From NCBI GenBank assembly GCA_963770765.1, contig CAVYQS010000014.1, positions 1 through 64,000 on the forward strand: a stretch of DNA of 64,000 bases. The letters run 5' to 3'. The position numbers and the translations under genes are program-made. The stretch is from CAVPCY01 sp963770765. Its GTDB lineage: Bacteria; Actinomycetota; Coriobacteriia; Anaerosomatales; PHET01. The notes beneath the pieces were generated by a model that saw nothing but the letters and a program-made list of their open reading frames with translations, ran no database searches and was not told where the DNA came from. Positions 19,063 to 27,761 of this stretch are shown piece by piece; the first letter of the stretch is position 1, and every line of letters begins with the position of its first letter.

Positions 19063-20302
19063 CAAGCCGACGGCGGGTATCCCGGTCGCGTTTCGTACGC
19101 TGGGCTGCAAGGTCAACCGTGTGGAGTCCGACCAGATCGCGGTCGAGCTCATCGGCCGAGGTGCCCGGATCGCACCGGAGAACGAGGCGGCCGTCGTCGT
19201 GATCAACACCTGCACGGTGACCGGAGAGGCAGATGCCAAAGCCCGCAAGGCCGTGCGTCACGCTCTGAACGCCGACAGTCGCCCTCTGGTGGTCGTGACG
19301 GGCTGCCTGGCGGCCCTCGACGCCCCCGGCCTCGCTTCCCTGGGCGAACGGGTGATCGCTGAGCCCGATAAGTCTGTCATCGTACGACGGGTCGCCGAGT
19401 CGCTCGGGCTTCCCGCCACGGTGGATGACGGCATGCCCCCGATCGTTGCTGTCGGTGACGGTTTTCGAACGCGGGCAGCGATCAAGATCGAGGACGGCTG
19501 CGACAACTTCTGCACGTACTGCATCGTCCCTCACGCCCGCGGCGTGCCGCGCGCGGTTCCGCTCGAGCTCGTTGTGAAGAGCGCGCGGGGGCTGGTCGAT
19601 GCCGGGGTCGCCGAGGTCGTACTGACAGGAATCAACATCGGACGTTACCGTGACGGGGACGCCGAGCTTCGTGATGTCGTGCGCGCGGTCGCCGCTACGG
19701 GAGTGGCCCGCCTTCGAGTATCCAGCATCGAGCCACCGGACCTGACTCCGAGACTGATCTCGGTGCTCGCCGAGACCCCCGCGCTCTGCGAGCACCTGCA
19801 CGTGCCACTGCAGAGCGGCAGCGACGCTGTCCTGAGCCGGATGGGGCGCGCCTACACCACCCGCGAGTACGAGGAGTGGATCGGTGCGCTTCGCGAGGCC
19901 ATTCCCGGCGTGGCGGTGACGACCGACGTGATCGCCGGCTTCCCGGGCGAGACGGACGAGGAGCATGAGGCCTCATGCGCGTTCGTGCGGCGCATCGGCT
20001 TCGCCAAGCTGCATGTGTTCCGCTACAGCGCCCGGCCGGGCACTCCCGCTGCCGCGCTGCCTCAGGTCGGTCCGTCGATCAAGGCCGACCGCGCGGCGCT
20101 GCTGCGTGCTATCGGAGACGAGTGTCGGTTTGACTACATCAATGCGCGGGAGGGAGCGCAGGCCAGCGTGCTCGTCGAATCCGTGGATGGCGAGAGCGTG
20201 ACCGGCACCACACGAGACTACCTGCGGGTGTCGTTTCGCGACGCCGACGCGAAGATCGGCGACAGGGTCGTGGTCACGCTGAGCGCCGGGAGCTGTGCGT
20301 AG
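19052..20302 (+). CDS. mtaB: tRNA t6A37 methylthiotransferase MtaB
   Basis: MtaB is a radical SAM enzyme that converts t6A37 to ms2t6A37 in tRNA. The 416 residues comprise an N-terminal UPF0004 domain with cysteines in 'TLGCKVNRVESD', 'INTCTV' and 'VVTGCLA' binding one iron-sulfur cluster. The radical SAM CX3CX2C follows ('CDNFCTYCIVP'), and a C-terminal TRAM domain ends the protein. The 'LGCKVN' variant identifies MtaB rather than MiaB or RimO. Confidence 0.93.
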   Translation: MSPDKPTAGIPVAFRTLGCKVNRVESDQIAVELIGRGARIAPENEAAVVVINTCTVTGEADAKARKAVRHALNADSRPLVVVTGCLAALDAPGLASLGERVIAEPDKSVIVRRVAESLGLPATVDDGMPPIVAVGDGFRTRAAIKIEDGCDNFCTYCIVPHARGVPRAVPLELVVKSARGLVDAGVAEVVLTGINIGRYRDGDAELRDVVRAVAATGVARLRVSSIEPPDLTPRLISVLAETPALCEHLHVPLQSGSDAVLSRMGRAYTTREYEEWIGALREAIPGVAVTTDVIAGFPGETDEEHEASCAFVRRIGFAKLHVFRYSARPGTPAAALPQVGPSIKADRAALLRAIGDECRFDYINAREGAQASVLVESVDGESVTGTTRDYLRVSFRDADAKIGDRVVVTLSAGSCA

Positions 20303-20420
20303 TGCGTGTTCACAGGCAGCGACAGCGCGCACGGTGGTAGAATCCAGGTGCGTCAAGAAGGGCCGTGAAACGACCGTTTCCTGACGTCAGTGCCGCCAAC
20401 CAACCGAGGTGCATCACTCA

Positions 20421-21398
20421 ACCGTGGAATCGACTCAGATCCGTCTTGTCGTCCCGCCCGAACTCGACATGACCCGCCTGCTCGGTCAAGGCGACTCACT
20501 CCTGAGGCTCATCGAAGACCAGTTCGACCCGACGATCTCCGTTCGGGGCAACGAGATCACCATCGCGGGCGATGCCGGCGACTCAGCGACCGTCTCGGCG
20601 CTCTTCTCCGAGATGATCGGACTCGTCGAGCGTGGGGTGAGCCTCACACCCGACGCGATCGAACGCTCCATCGACATGCTCACGGCGGGGGAGTGCACTC
20701 CGACCGCGCTGCATGGCGATGTGATCCTCACCCACAAGGGCAAGGCCATCCGTCCCAAGACCGGCGGCCAGAAGCGCTATGTGGACGCGATCCGCTCGAG
20801 CACCGTCACGTTCGGGATCGGCCCTGCAGGCACCGGGAAGACCTACCTCGCGATGGCCATGGCCGTTGAGGCTCTCAAGCGCAAGCAGGTGGGGCGCATC
20901 ATCCTCACCCGCCCCGCGGTCGAGGCAGGTGAGTCGTTGGGCTTCTTGCCGGGCACCCTCACCGAGAAGGTCGACCCGTACCTGCGTCCCCTCTATGACG
21001 CGTTGTTCGACATGATGGACGCCGAGAAGTCCTCATCCATGCTCGAGCGCGGTGTCATCGAGATCGCACCCCTCGCGTACATGCGCGGCCGCACGCTCAA
21101 CGACAGCTTCGTGATCCTCGACGAAGCCCAGAACACCACCGCTGAGCAGATGAAGATGTTTCTCACGCGCCTCGGGTTCGGGTCAAGGATCGTCGTGACC
21201 GGCGACGTCACCCAAGTCGACCTTCCGCGCGGGGTTTCGGGGCTCAGGCAGGTCCGTGGCATCCTCGACGGCGTGAAGGACATCGCGTTCGTCGATCTCA
21301 GCGGGAAGGACGTCGTCCGGCACAAGCTCGTGCAGCGGATCGTCTCAGCGTATGAGCGCCACGAAGAGCGCAAGGCGGAGTCAGGTCGAGATGCCTGA
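20421..21398 (+). CDS. phoH: PhoH family ATPase
   Basis: PhoH-like proteins are P-loop ATPases linked to RNA metabolism; their exact role is unsettled. The 325-residue protein has an N-terminal KH-like segment, Walker A 'GPAGTGKTY' near residue 134 and Walker B 'ILDEAQN' near 234. 'GDVTQVDLP' also matches the family. GTG 20421 is favoured by GAGGTG upstream; an alternative GTG at 20409 is in frame. It heads a phoH-HD-ybeY-dgkA-CBS-cdd-era operon, as in many Gram-positives. Confidence 0.93.
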   Translation, partial: TVESTQIRLVVPPELDMTRLLGQGDSLLRLIEDQFDPTISVRGNEITIAGDAGDSATVSALFSEMIGLVERGVSLTPDAIERSIDMLTAGECTPTALHGDVILTHKGKAIRPKTGGQKRYVDAIRSSTVTFGIGPAGTGKTYLAMAMAVEALKRKQVGRIILTRPAVEAGESLGFLPGTLTEKVDPYLRPLYDALFDMMDAEKSSSMLERGVIEIAPLAYMRGRTLNDSFVILDEAQNTTAEQMKMFLTRLGFGSRIVVTGDVTQVDLPRGVSGLRQVRGILDGVKDIAFVDLSGKDVVRHKLVQRIVSAYERHEERKAESGRDA

Positions 21399-22428
21399 CC
21401 CCCGGCACCCGAAGACCCATTACGCGCCCAAGGTCACGTCCAGGGCGCTGGCGATGCGACCCGAAAGCAGAAAGGTCCTTCTGGGCGCGGCCTTCTTCAC
21501 GGTCATCGGCGCCACCGCGTTGGGTGCGGCGGTCGCCTACCTGGGAGGCATGGCCACCGGCGGTTCGGAGGAAGCGGCCCTTTCGGCCGCCCTCTGGGGC
21601 GGTGTCGGTGCGCTGGTCGCAGCCGTCCTTGGCGTGGCGGCGATCCCGGTCGCACGGCGGGTGCTCATCTCACGGCAGGACGTTCGCATGATCGAAGCCG
21701 CGAGTCCGGTGCATCCCCTCATACGCCGCCTCATGATCGAGGCGCCCGGTACCTATACGCACTCGCTCGCGGTCGCGAGTCTGTCCGAGGCCGGGGCGGA
21801 GGCGATCGGTGCCGACACGCTGGCGTCACGAGTGGGCGCCTACTACCACGATGTCGGGAAGATCAAGCGTCCGTGCTACTTCTTCGAGAACCTGGCGGAG
21901 GGTCAGAATCCGCACGACGAGGCCAAGCCGTCCCTTTCGGCCCTGATCATCACCTCCCACGTCTCGGACGGGCTGGCTCTCGCAGAGGAGTACGAGCTTC
22001 CCGCCAAGGTCCGTGACATCATTCGCGAACACCACGGCACTTCGCTGATCCGCTACTTCTACTACAAGGCGGCCGCGGCCGGTCCCGACGTCTTCGAGGC
22101 TGACTACCGGTACCACGGCGGCCGCCCCAGCAGCCGAGAGGCGGCACTCGTCATGCTGGCCGATTCGTGCGAAGCGGCGGTACGCGCGCTCAAGGAGCCC
22201 ACGACCGAAGGCATCTCCACCGCGGTGCGTTTCGTCATCGATGACAAGCTGCACGATAGCCAGCTCGACAACTCCGGTCTCTCTCCCGGGGACATCGATA
22301 TGCTCGTCACCACGTTCACCCGGATGCTTGTGGGTATGCTCCACGCACGGTGCGAGTACCCGCAGCCGTTGGCGGCACCAAGGAGGGAAGTCGATGCAGA
22401 TCAGCGTCGTGAGCCATCGCGAGCCTGA
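21391..22428 (+). CDS. Membrane HD-domain phosphohydrolase, short PgpH-like
   Basis: PgpH-type proteins hydrolyse cyclic di-AMP. This 345-residue protein has two membrane segments (about residues 26-75) and then an HDIG-type domain: 'TYTHSLAV', catalytic 'YYHDVGKI' (H153, D154), 'SHVSDG' and 'IREHHGTSLIRYFYY'. The C-terminal half matches PgpH, including its position between phoH and ybeY. Canonical PgpH is about twice as long, with an extracellular 7TM-HDED receptor part that is absent here. ATG 21391 overlaps the phoH stop; an earlier ATG at 21352 is possible. Confidence 0.85.
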   Translation: MPDPRHPKTHYAPKVTSRALAMRPESRKVLLGAAFFTVIGATALGAAVAYLGGMATGGSEEAALSAALWGGVGALVAAVLGVAAIPVARRVLISRQDVRMIEAASPVHPLIRRLMIEAPGTYTHSLAVASLSEAGAEAIGADTLASRVGAYYHDVGKIKRPCYFFENLAEGQNPHDEAKPSLSALIITSHVSDGLALAEEYELPAKVRDIIREHHGTSLIRYFYYKAAAAGPDVFEADYRYHGGRPSSREAALVMLADSCEAAVRALKEPTTEGISTAVRFVIDDKLHDSQLDNSGLSPGDIDMLVTTFTRMLVGMLHARCEYPQPLAAPRREVDADQRREPSRA

Positions 22429-22846
22429 GCCGCTTGACCTGACGGCCTTCGAGCGCCTCTCGGCGTTCGTCCTGGAGCGCGAGGAGGCCCCTGAGGCCAT
22501 CGAGCTCTCAATAGCCGTGGTCGATATCGCCGAGATGACATCGCTCAACACGTCCTACCGCGGCAAGGAAGGCCCAACGGACGTGCTGTCGTTCGAGTGC
22601 GACGACCCTTGCACAGTCGTCGGGCCCGACGAGTCCGTGACATTGGGGGATGTCGTGATCGCACCCGAGGTGGCCGAGGTCCAAGCCGTCGAATACGGCC
22701 ACACGGTGGAGGAGGAGCTGAACCTGCTGCTCGTGCACGGTGTACTCCATCTGCTCGGGTACGACCACGAATCGGACGAGGACGCCACGGTCATGCAGGC
22801 GCGCGAGCGGGTGCTGCTCGAGGCGTGGGCAGCCGCCACGGGTTAG
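22394..22846 (+). CDS. ybeY: Endoribonuclease YbeY, rRNA maturation factor
   Basis: YbeY is a zinc endoribonuclease acting on 16S rRNA 3' processing and ribosome quality control. The 150-residue protein has 'LNTSYRGKEGPTDVLSF' and the metal site 'LLVHGVLHLLGYDHE' (three histidines). ATG 22394 is preceded by AGGAGG and overlaps the HD gene by 35 bases. The frame is open further upstream but that is shadow coding. Confidence 0.95.
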   Translation: MQISVVSHREPEPLDLTAFERLSAFVLEREEAPEAIELSIAVVDIAEMTSLNTSYRGKEGPTDVLSFECDDPCTVVGPDESVTLGDVVIAPEVAEVQAVEYGHTVEEELNLLLVHGVLHLLGYDHESDEDATVMQARERVLLEAWAAATG

Positions 22847-22859
22847 AAGGCGGGCCGGG

Positions 22860-23561
22860 GTGAAGAGCCGCTCGATCATCTGGAGCTTCAACTACGCGAT
22901 CGAGGGAGTCGTGTACGCGCTGCGCACGCAGCGCAACATGCGAGTTCACTTGACGATCGCCGTGTTGGCTGCGGTCGGGAGTCTGCTTCTGGGCGTGTCG
23001 AGGATCGAGCTCGTCGCCGTCGTCTTCGCCATCAGTCTCGTGTTCGTGACCGAGCTGTTCAACACCGCGGTCGAGGCCGCTGTGGACGTCAGTGTCGAGC
23101 GCTACGATCCTTTGGCGAAGATCGCCAAGGACGTGGCCGCCAGTGCCGTTCTGGTCGCTGCGATCAATGCCCTGGTCGTCGGGTATCTCATCCTGTTCGA
23201 GCCGGTGAAGGCCGTGCTTTCGCAGGGCCTGACGCTGGTGAGATTCGCCTCGGCCGACCTCACGGTCATCGCGCTCGGACTCGTCGTGCTCGGCGTGCTC
23301 GCCCTCAAGGCGCTCTCGAAGGAGGGCACGTGGATGCAGGGCGGCTGGCCGAGCGGTCATGCCGCCTTGGCGTTCGGCGCGGCGACCATCGTCGGCTTCA
23401 CCACGGGTAGTGCGGGCGCTCTCGCCGTCGGCCTCTTCATCGCGTTTCTGGTGGTCCAAAGCCGCGTGGAGGCCGAGATACACACCGTGCCCCAGGTACT
23501 CGTGGGCTCGGTCTTGGGCATCGTGATCGTCACGCTGGTATTTCAGCTATTCTTCCGATGA
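22860..23561 (+). CDS. DgkA-type lipid kinase fused to a PAP2 phosphatase domain
   Basis: The 233-residue protein joins two membrane lipid enzymes. Residues 1-120 match the prokaryotic diacylglycerol/undecaprenol kinase family ('NYAIEGVVYALRTQRNMRVH', 'VFVTELFNTAVEAAVDV'). Residues about 130-233 match a PAP2/acid-phosphatase module ('GGWPSGHAALAF', later 'VQSRVEAEIHTVPQVLVG'), with SGH and H as catalytic motifs. It could phosphorylate undecaprenol and/or dephosphorylate a polyprenyl phosphate. GTG 22860 lies 13 bases after ybeY. Confidence 0.85.
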   Translation: MKSRSIIWSFNYAIEGVVYALRTQRNMRVHLTIAVLAAVGSLLLGVSRIELVAVVFAISLVFVTELFNTAVEAAVDVSVERYDPLAKIAKDVAASAVLVAAINALVVGYLILFEPVKAVLSQGLTLVRFASADLTVIALGLVVLGVLALKALSKEGTWMQGGWPSGHAALAFGAATIVGFTTGSAGALAVGLFIAFLVVQSRVEAEIHTVPQVLVGSVLGIVIVTLVFQLFFR

Positions 23562-23596
23562 AGCGTACTCACCGCTTCTGAACCGACGATGGAGGC

Positions 23597-24877
23597 GTGG
23601 AACCGTTGGCTCTTGCGTTGGCCGCCAGTGTACTTCTGACCGTCCTTTCCGCTGTTCTCGCCGCGTCGGAGACCGCCGTGATGCTGCTTTCGCCCGGCCG
23701 GGTCCACCGGCTGGCGGAGTCAGGCCGTGCTGGCTCTGCGCAGCTTGACGCCCTCGCGGAGCACCGTCACCGGCTGAGGGCCGTCAGCATGTTCGTCGCC
23801 GGGGTCGCCTACGGCGCTGCGACCATCGGGTTCGTCCTGCTCGTGGAGGCGCTCGTCGGATCGACCACCTGGCGGTTCGCACTGTCCGCGACCGTGGCGG
23901 TCCTGTTGGCGGCTGTCACGGTCTACACGCTCGCCCAGGCCCTGCCTCGGACCATCGCCGCCACGAACGCCGAGCGCATCGCGCTGGACACCGCACCGTT
24001 CGTTCTTCCGCTGATGCGTGCGCTGTACCCGATCGCCGGGGTGCTCGGCGCACCGTGGAAGTGGGCGGTCGACGTAGCCGGTGGTGAACGGACGTTCACA
24101 CCCTGGGCGGTCACCGCCGAATGGCGCGGCACGAACGCCGAAGACGACGCCGAGCGCGAGGAGGCCGAGGAGGCGCTGCTCGAAGCTGTCTCGGACTTCG
24201 CCGAGAAGGTCGTGCGCGAAGTCATGGTGCCGCGAACGGACATGTCGTCGCTGCCCGACACGGCCACGTGCACCGATGCGGTCCACCTCATCGCCAAGAC
24301 AGGCTATTCGCGCCTGCCCGTCTACCACGGCACCATAGATGACGTGCGCGGCGTGCTCTACGCCAAGGACCTTCTCGGCGCGCTTGCCAACGGCGGAGTG
24401 GACCATCTCGCGATCGATCTCGCGCGCTCTCCGTATTTCGTGCCGGAGACCAAGCCGGTCGAGGAGCTGCTCGTCGAGATGCGCGAGCGCACGCACATCG
24501 CGATCGTCGCCGACGAGTACGGTGGCACAGCGGGCCTCGTCACCCTCGAGGATCTTCTCGAAGAGATCGTCGGCGACATAGCCGATGAGTACGACCGTGA
24601 GGAGCCCTTGGTGGTCGAGCTCGGCGATCAGCGCTACCGGGTCGATGCGCGGCTGCCCGTCGACGACCTGAACGAGTTGCTGGGAACAGACCTCGACACC
24701 GAGGCCGACTCGGTGGGGGGATTGTTCACGGAGGTTGCAGGCCACATACCGGAGCGAGGAGAATCGTTGATGATCGAAGGCGTGAGCCTGACCGTCACCG
24801 ATCTGCAGGGTACGCGGATACGTCAGCTGACCGTCGAGCCCGCTGGCTCGGCCAGACAAGGAGCACCCGATGCATAG
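23597..24877 (+). CDS. CNNM/CBS-domain membrane protein (HlyC/CorC family)
   Basis: Members of this family are linked to magnesium or cobalt efflux and tolerance. The 426-residue protein has an N-terminal four-helix CNNM membrane domain (about 1-150), and a pair of CBS domains beginning 'VREVMVPRTDMSSLP'. These include 'YSRLPVYHGTIDDVRGVLYAKDLL' in shortened form and 'HIAIVADEYGGTAGLVTLEDLLEE'. A CorC_HlyC C-terminal domain ends the protein. GTG 23597 follows a GATGGAGG site. It overlaps cdd by eight bases. The label hemolysin is historical and not implied. Confidence 0.88.
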   Translation: MEPLALALAASVLLTVLSAVLAASETAVMLLSPGRVHRLAESGRAGSAQLDALAEHRHRLRAVSMFVAGVAYGAATIGFVLLVEALVGSTTWRFALSATVAVLLAAVTVYTLAQALPRTIAATNAERIALDTAPFVLPLMRALYPIAGVLGAPWKWAVDVAGGERTFTPWAVTAEWRGTNAEDDAEREEAEEALLEAVSDFAEKVVREVMVPRTDMSSLPDTATCTDAVHLIAKTGYSRLPVYHGTIDDVRGVLYAKDLLGALANGGVDHLAIDLARSPYFVPETKPVEELLVEMRERTHIAIVADEYGGTAGLVTLEDLLEEIVGDIADEYDREEPLVVELGDQRYRVDARLPVDDLNELLGTDLDTEADSVGGLFTEVAGHIPERGESLMIEGVSLTVTDLQGTRIRQLTVEPAGSARQGAPDA

Positions 24878-25292
24878 GTTGACCGCAGCTGAGCTGTTGC
24901 TGCTCGCGCAGGCACGTGACATCCAGGACCGCGCCTACGCCCCGTACTCCGGGTTCCGCGTCGGCGCGGCGGTGTTCACGGCCGAGGGGGAGATATTTCG
25001 TGGCGTCAACGTCGAGAACGCAGCGTACGGCGCGACACTGTGTGCGGAGCGGAGTGCGCTGGCGGCGGCGGTCGCCCACGGCTTCACCGACATCCAGGCG
25101 GTCGCCGTCGTCGGCGACTCAGACGCGCCCACGGTCCCGTGCGGGTGTTGCCGTCAGGCGCTCGCCGAGTTCAATCCCGAGATGCGCGTGATAATGGGAG
25201 GCCAGCGCGACGACGTCATGGTCATGAGCCTCGACGAGCTGCTCCCCGAGGCGTTCGTTCGTGGCTTCCTCGACCAAGACGAGACCGCGTAG
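24870..25292 (+). CDS. cdd: Cytidine deaminase
   Basis: Cdd deaminates cytidine and deoxycytidine in pyrimidine salvage. The 140-residue protein is of the short homotetrameric type. It has 'YSGFRVGAA', the catalytic 'CAERSAL' (zinc cysteine and proton-shuttling glutamate) and 'PCGCCRQAL' supplying the other zinc cysteines. It sits between the CBS gene and era, a common Gram-positive arrangement, and together with deoC gives a nucleoside salvage pair. Confidence 0.95.
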   Translation: MHRLTAAELLLLAQARDIQDRAYAPYSGFRVGAAVFTAEGEIFRGVNVENAAYGATLCAERSALAAAVAHGFTDIQAVAVVGDSDAPTVPCGCCRQALAEFNPEMRVIMGGQRDDVMVMSLDELLPEAFVRGFLDQDETA

Positions 25293-25293
25293 C

Positions 25294-26220
25294 GTGTCGA
25301 AACCCCAATCCAGCTCTGCCGAGATGATCCGCAGCGGCTTCGTCGCACTCGTGGGTCGCCCCAACGCAGGGAAGTCCACGCTCACCAACGCCCTGGTCGG
25401 CAGCAAGGTCGCCATCACGAGTGACACGCCACAGACCACCCGGCACCGTCTGCGGGCCGTGATCGACCGAGACGACGCCCAGGTGGTGCTCGTCGACACA
25501 CCGGGGCTCCACAAGCCGCATGACGCGCTCGGCGAGCAGCTCAACAGGAGCGCACTCAAGGCTCTCGAGGACGTCGACGTGGTCGCGATGCTCATCGACG
25601 CTACGCAGCCCATAGGCGGTGGAGACCGCTGGGTGGGCGAGCACGTGGCCAAGGCGCGCACCGGCAAGCGGATCCTCGTCATCACGAAGGCCGACATCGC
25701 GAGTGAGAAGCAGGTCGACCGCCAGATGGCCATCGCTCGCGGGCTCGCGCCCTTCGATGACGTCGTCGTGCTCTCGGCGGTCGAGGGCTTCAACCTCGAG
25801 GGCTTCTACGAAGCGGTGGTCAAGTATCTGCCTGAGGGTCCACGCTGGTTCCCGCGCGACATGCCGTCGGACCAGTCGGTCGACGTGATGGTCGCCGAGT
25901 TCATCCGAGAGAAGATCCTGCGAACCACCTTCGACGAGGTGCCGCACGCCGTTGGCGTGGCCGTCGAGGACCTGGTGGTGGACCCCAAGAAGAGCCTCAC
26001 CCGTATCTGGGCCGTCATCTACGTCGAGCGCGACTCCCAGAAGGGCATCATCATCGGGAGGGGCGGGGAGTCGATCAAGCAGATCGGTATCGAGGCCCGA
26101 GAGGACCTCGAGCGGCTCCTTGGCACGAAGGTGTTCCTCGAACTGAAGGTGAAGGTGAAGAAGGACTGGCGGCGCGATGCCTCGCAGGTCCGCCGCTTCG
26201 GATACGGAGATGGTGCCTAG
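25294..26220 (+). CDS. era: GTPase Era
   Basis: Era binds 16S rRNA near its 3' end and supports 30S assembly. The 308-residue protein has G1 'GRPNAGKST' (about residues 21-29), G3 'DTPGLHKP' and G4 'TKAD'. The C-terminal KH domain has 'GIIIGRGGESIKQIG' near residue 251. GTG 25294 begins one base after cdd; ATG 25324 is an alternative. Operon order ybeY-dgkA-cdd-era-recO is classical. Confidence 0.96.
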   Translation: MSKPQSSSAEMIRSGFVALVGRPNAGKSTLTNALVGSKVAITSDTPQTTRHRLRAVIDRDDAQVVLVDTPGLHKPHDALGEQLNRSALKALEDVDVVAMLIDATQPIGGGDRWVGEHVAKARTGKRILVITKADIASEKQVDRQMAIARGLAPFDDVVVLSAVEGFNLEGFYEAVVKYLPEGPRWFPRDMPSDQSVDVMVAEFIREKILRTTFDEVPHAVGVAVEDLVVDPKKSLTRIWAVIYVERDSQKGIIIGRGGESIKQIGIEAREDLERLLGTKVFLELKVKVKKDWRRDASQVRRFGYGDGA

Positions 26221-26913
26221 ATGAACCCCGCCGACGTCGCCGCGCTCGCGGCCAGCCTCGATCAGACGTTGTTGAAGCCGACAACGGGCTTCGCCGAGGC
26301 TGCGAGATGGATGGAGGCGTCTCGCGATGCCGGCTTCGCCTCGCTGTGCGTCTCGCCATTCCTCGTGCCGCTCGCTGCCGAGCATCTTGCGGGAACGTCT
26401 ACGAAGGTGTGCTCGGTGTGCGGGTTCCCGCTTGGCTACTCCCTCACGGAGACCAAGGCAGAGGAGGCCGTGCACTTGGTCGAGCTGGGCTGCACCGAAG
26501 TCGATATGGTGATGAACGTGGCATCGTTCGTCAGCGGCGATCTCGAGTTCGTGCGGGCCGATATCCAGGCGGTCGTCCTCGCCGTCTCGGCGGAGGCCGA
26601 GGATGAAGCGCTCGTCAAGGTGATCCTCGAGACAGCCTACTTGGACGAGGAGCAGATCGCGGCGGCCAGCATTCTGGCTGTTGAGGCCGGTGCCGCCTTC
26701 GTGAAGACGTCCACCGGGTTCGGGCCGCGGGGTGCGAGCGTGCGTGACGTCGAGATCATGCGTGCTGCTGTGGGCCCCGAGATCGGTGTGAAGGCCGCCG
26801 GCGGCATTCGCGACCTCGACTCCGCGCTGTCGATGATCGCGGTCGGCGCGACCCGCATCGGCACATCTGCCGGTCTCGAGATCATCGCGCAGGCCACTCG
26901 TCGCGACGCCTGA
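26221..26913 (+). CDS. deoC: Deoxyribose-phosphate aldolase
   Basis: DeoC splits 2-deoxyribose 5-phosphate to glyceraldehyde 3-phosphate and acetaldehyde. The 230-residue TIM barrel has 'DQTLLKPT', 'EVDMVMNV', the Schiff-base lysine in 'FVKTSTGFG' (about K162) and a second lysine in 'GVKAAGGIRD'. The start follows era directly (stop and start abut). Together with cdd it allows use of deoxynucleosides as carbon sources. Confidence 0.95.
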   Translation: MNPADVAALAASLDQTLLKPTTGFAEAARWMEASRDAGFASLCVSPFLVPLAAEHLAGTSTKVCSVCGFPLGYSLTETKAEEAVHLVELGCTEVDMVMNVASFVSGDLEFVRADIQAVVLAVSAEAEDEALVKVILETAYLDEEQIAAASILAVEAGAAFVKTSTGFGPRGASVRDVEIMRAAVGPEIGVKAAGGIRDLDSALSMIAVGATRIGTSAGLEIIAQATRRDA

Positions 26914-26922
26914 TCACCCCTC

Positions 26923-27669
26923 ATGCCGAGCTACCCGCTCACCGCGCTCGTCTTGCGCAAGACCAAGCTCGGCGAGACCGACATCATCCTGACGCTACTG
27001 GCCCAAGACGGCCGACAGGTGCGGGCGGTCGCCAAGGGTCTCCGCAAGCCGGGTTCGCGCTTCGGGGGGCGTCTCGAGCCCTTCTCGGTGGTCGATCTTC
27101 TGATGCACACCGGCAAGTCGCTCGAGGTCATCAGCGAGGCCCGAACGGTCACAGCCCACGCGGCTCTGCGAGAGGACCTCGACCGCTCTGCGGCCGCGTC
27201 GGTGGTGGCCGATCTGCTCGACAAGATCGCCGTCGAGGGTCAGGTCGAGCCGCGCCTTTTCGCGCTCTCCACGACGACACTGAATGTGATGGACGCCGCT
27301 CAGGTGAACGCTTTGCCCCGGCTCGTGGTCGCGTTCTTGGTCAAGGCCATGGCGATGCACGGGTACCGTCCTGAGCTTGAGAGTTGCGCTGCGTGCGCGG
27401 GCAACGCGGCGTCCTCGCATACCTTCTCGTTGTCTGCGGGTGGGTCGCTGTGCGACTCGTGTGGCGATCTTGACGCCAGTTCACTGCGCTTCCCTGTCCA
27501 GGCACGCGAATGGCTGCAGCTACTGCTCGCCGCGACGATGGCCGAAGTAGAGGATCTCGATATGCCACCCGCAGCCGTGAGCGACTGCTTCGTGCTCGTG
27601 CGCAGCTTCGTTGCGTACCACTTGTCGGCCAGGCTCAAGGCGCTCGACTTCTACGCGGGGCTCATGTAG
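26923..27669 (+). CDS. recO: DNA repair protein RecO
   Basis: RecO helps load RecA at gaps with RecF and RecR. The 248-residue protein has an N-terminal OB fold ('ALVLRKTKLGETDIILTLL'), a helical middle, and a zinc site formed by 'CAAC' and 'CDSC' about 25 residues apart. Length and layout are typical. It closes the era operon. Confidence 0.94.
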   Translation: MPSYPLTALVLRKTKLGETDIILTLLAQDGRQVRAVAKGLRKPGSRFGGRLEPFSVVDLLMHTGKSLEVISEARTVTAHAALREDLDRSAAASVVADLLDKIAVEGQVEPRLFALSTTTLNVMDAAQVNALPRLVVAFLVKAMAMHGYRPELESCAACAGNAASSHTFSLSAGGSLCDSCGDLDASSLRFPVQAREWLQLLLAATMAEVEDLDMPPAAVSDCFVLVRSFVAYHLSARLKALDFYAGLM

Positions 27670-27761
27670 AGGCGAGGTCCTTCTCGGCTGCGCCCTTCGT
27701 GTAGAATGTCCGCACGATTTCGAGGGGCATTCTCACCACATCTCAAGGGAGCATCCACCCG

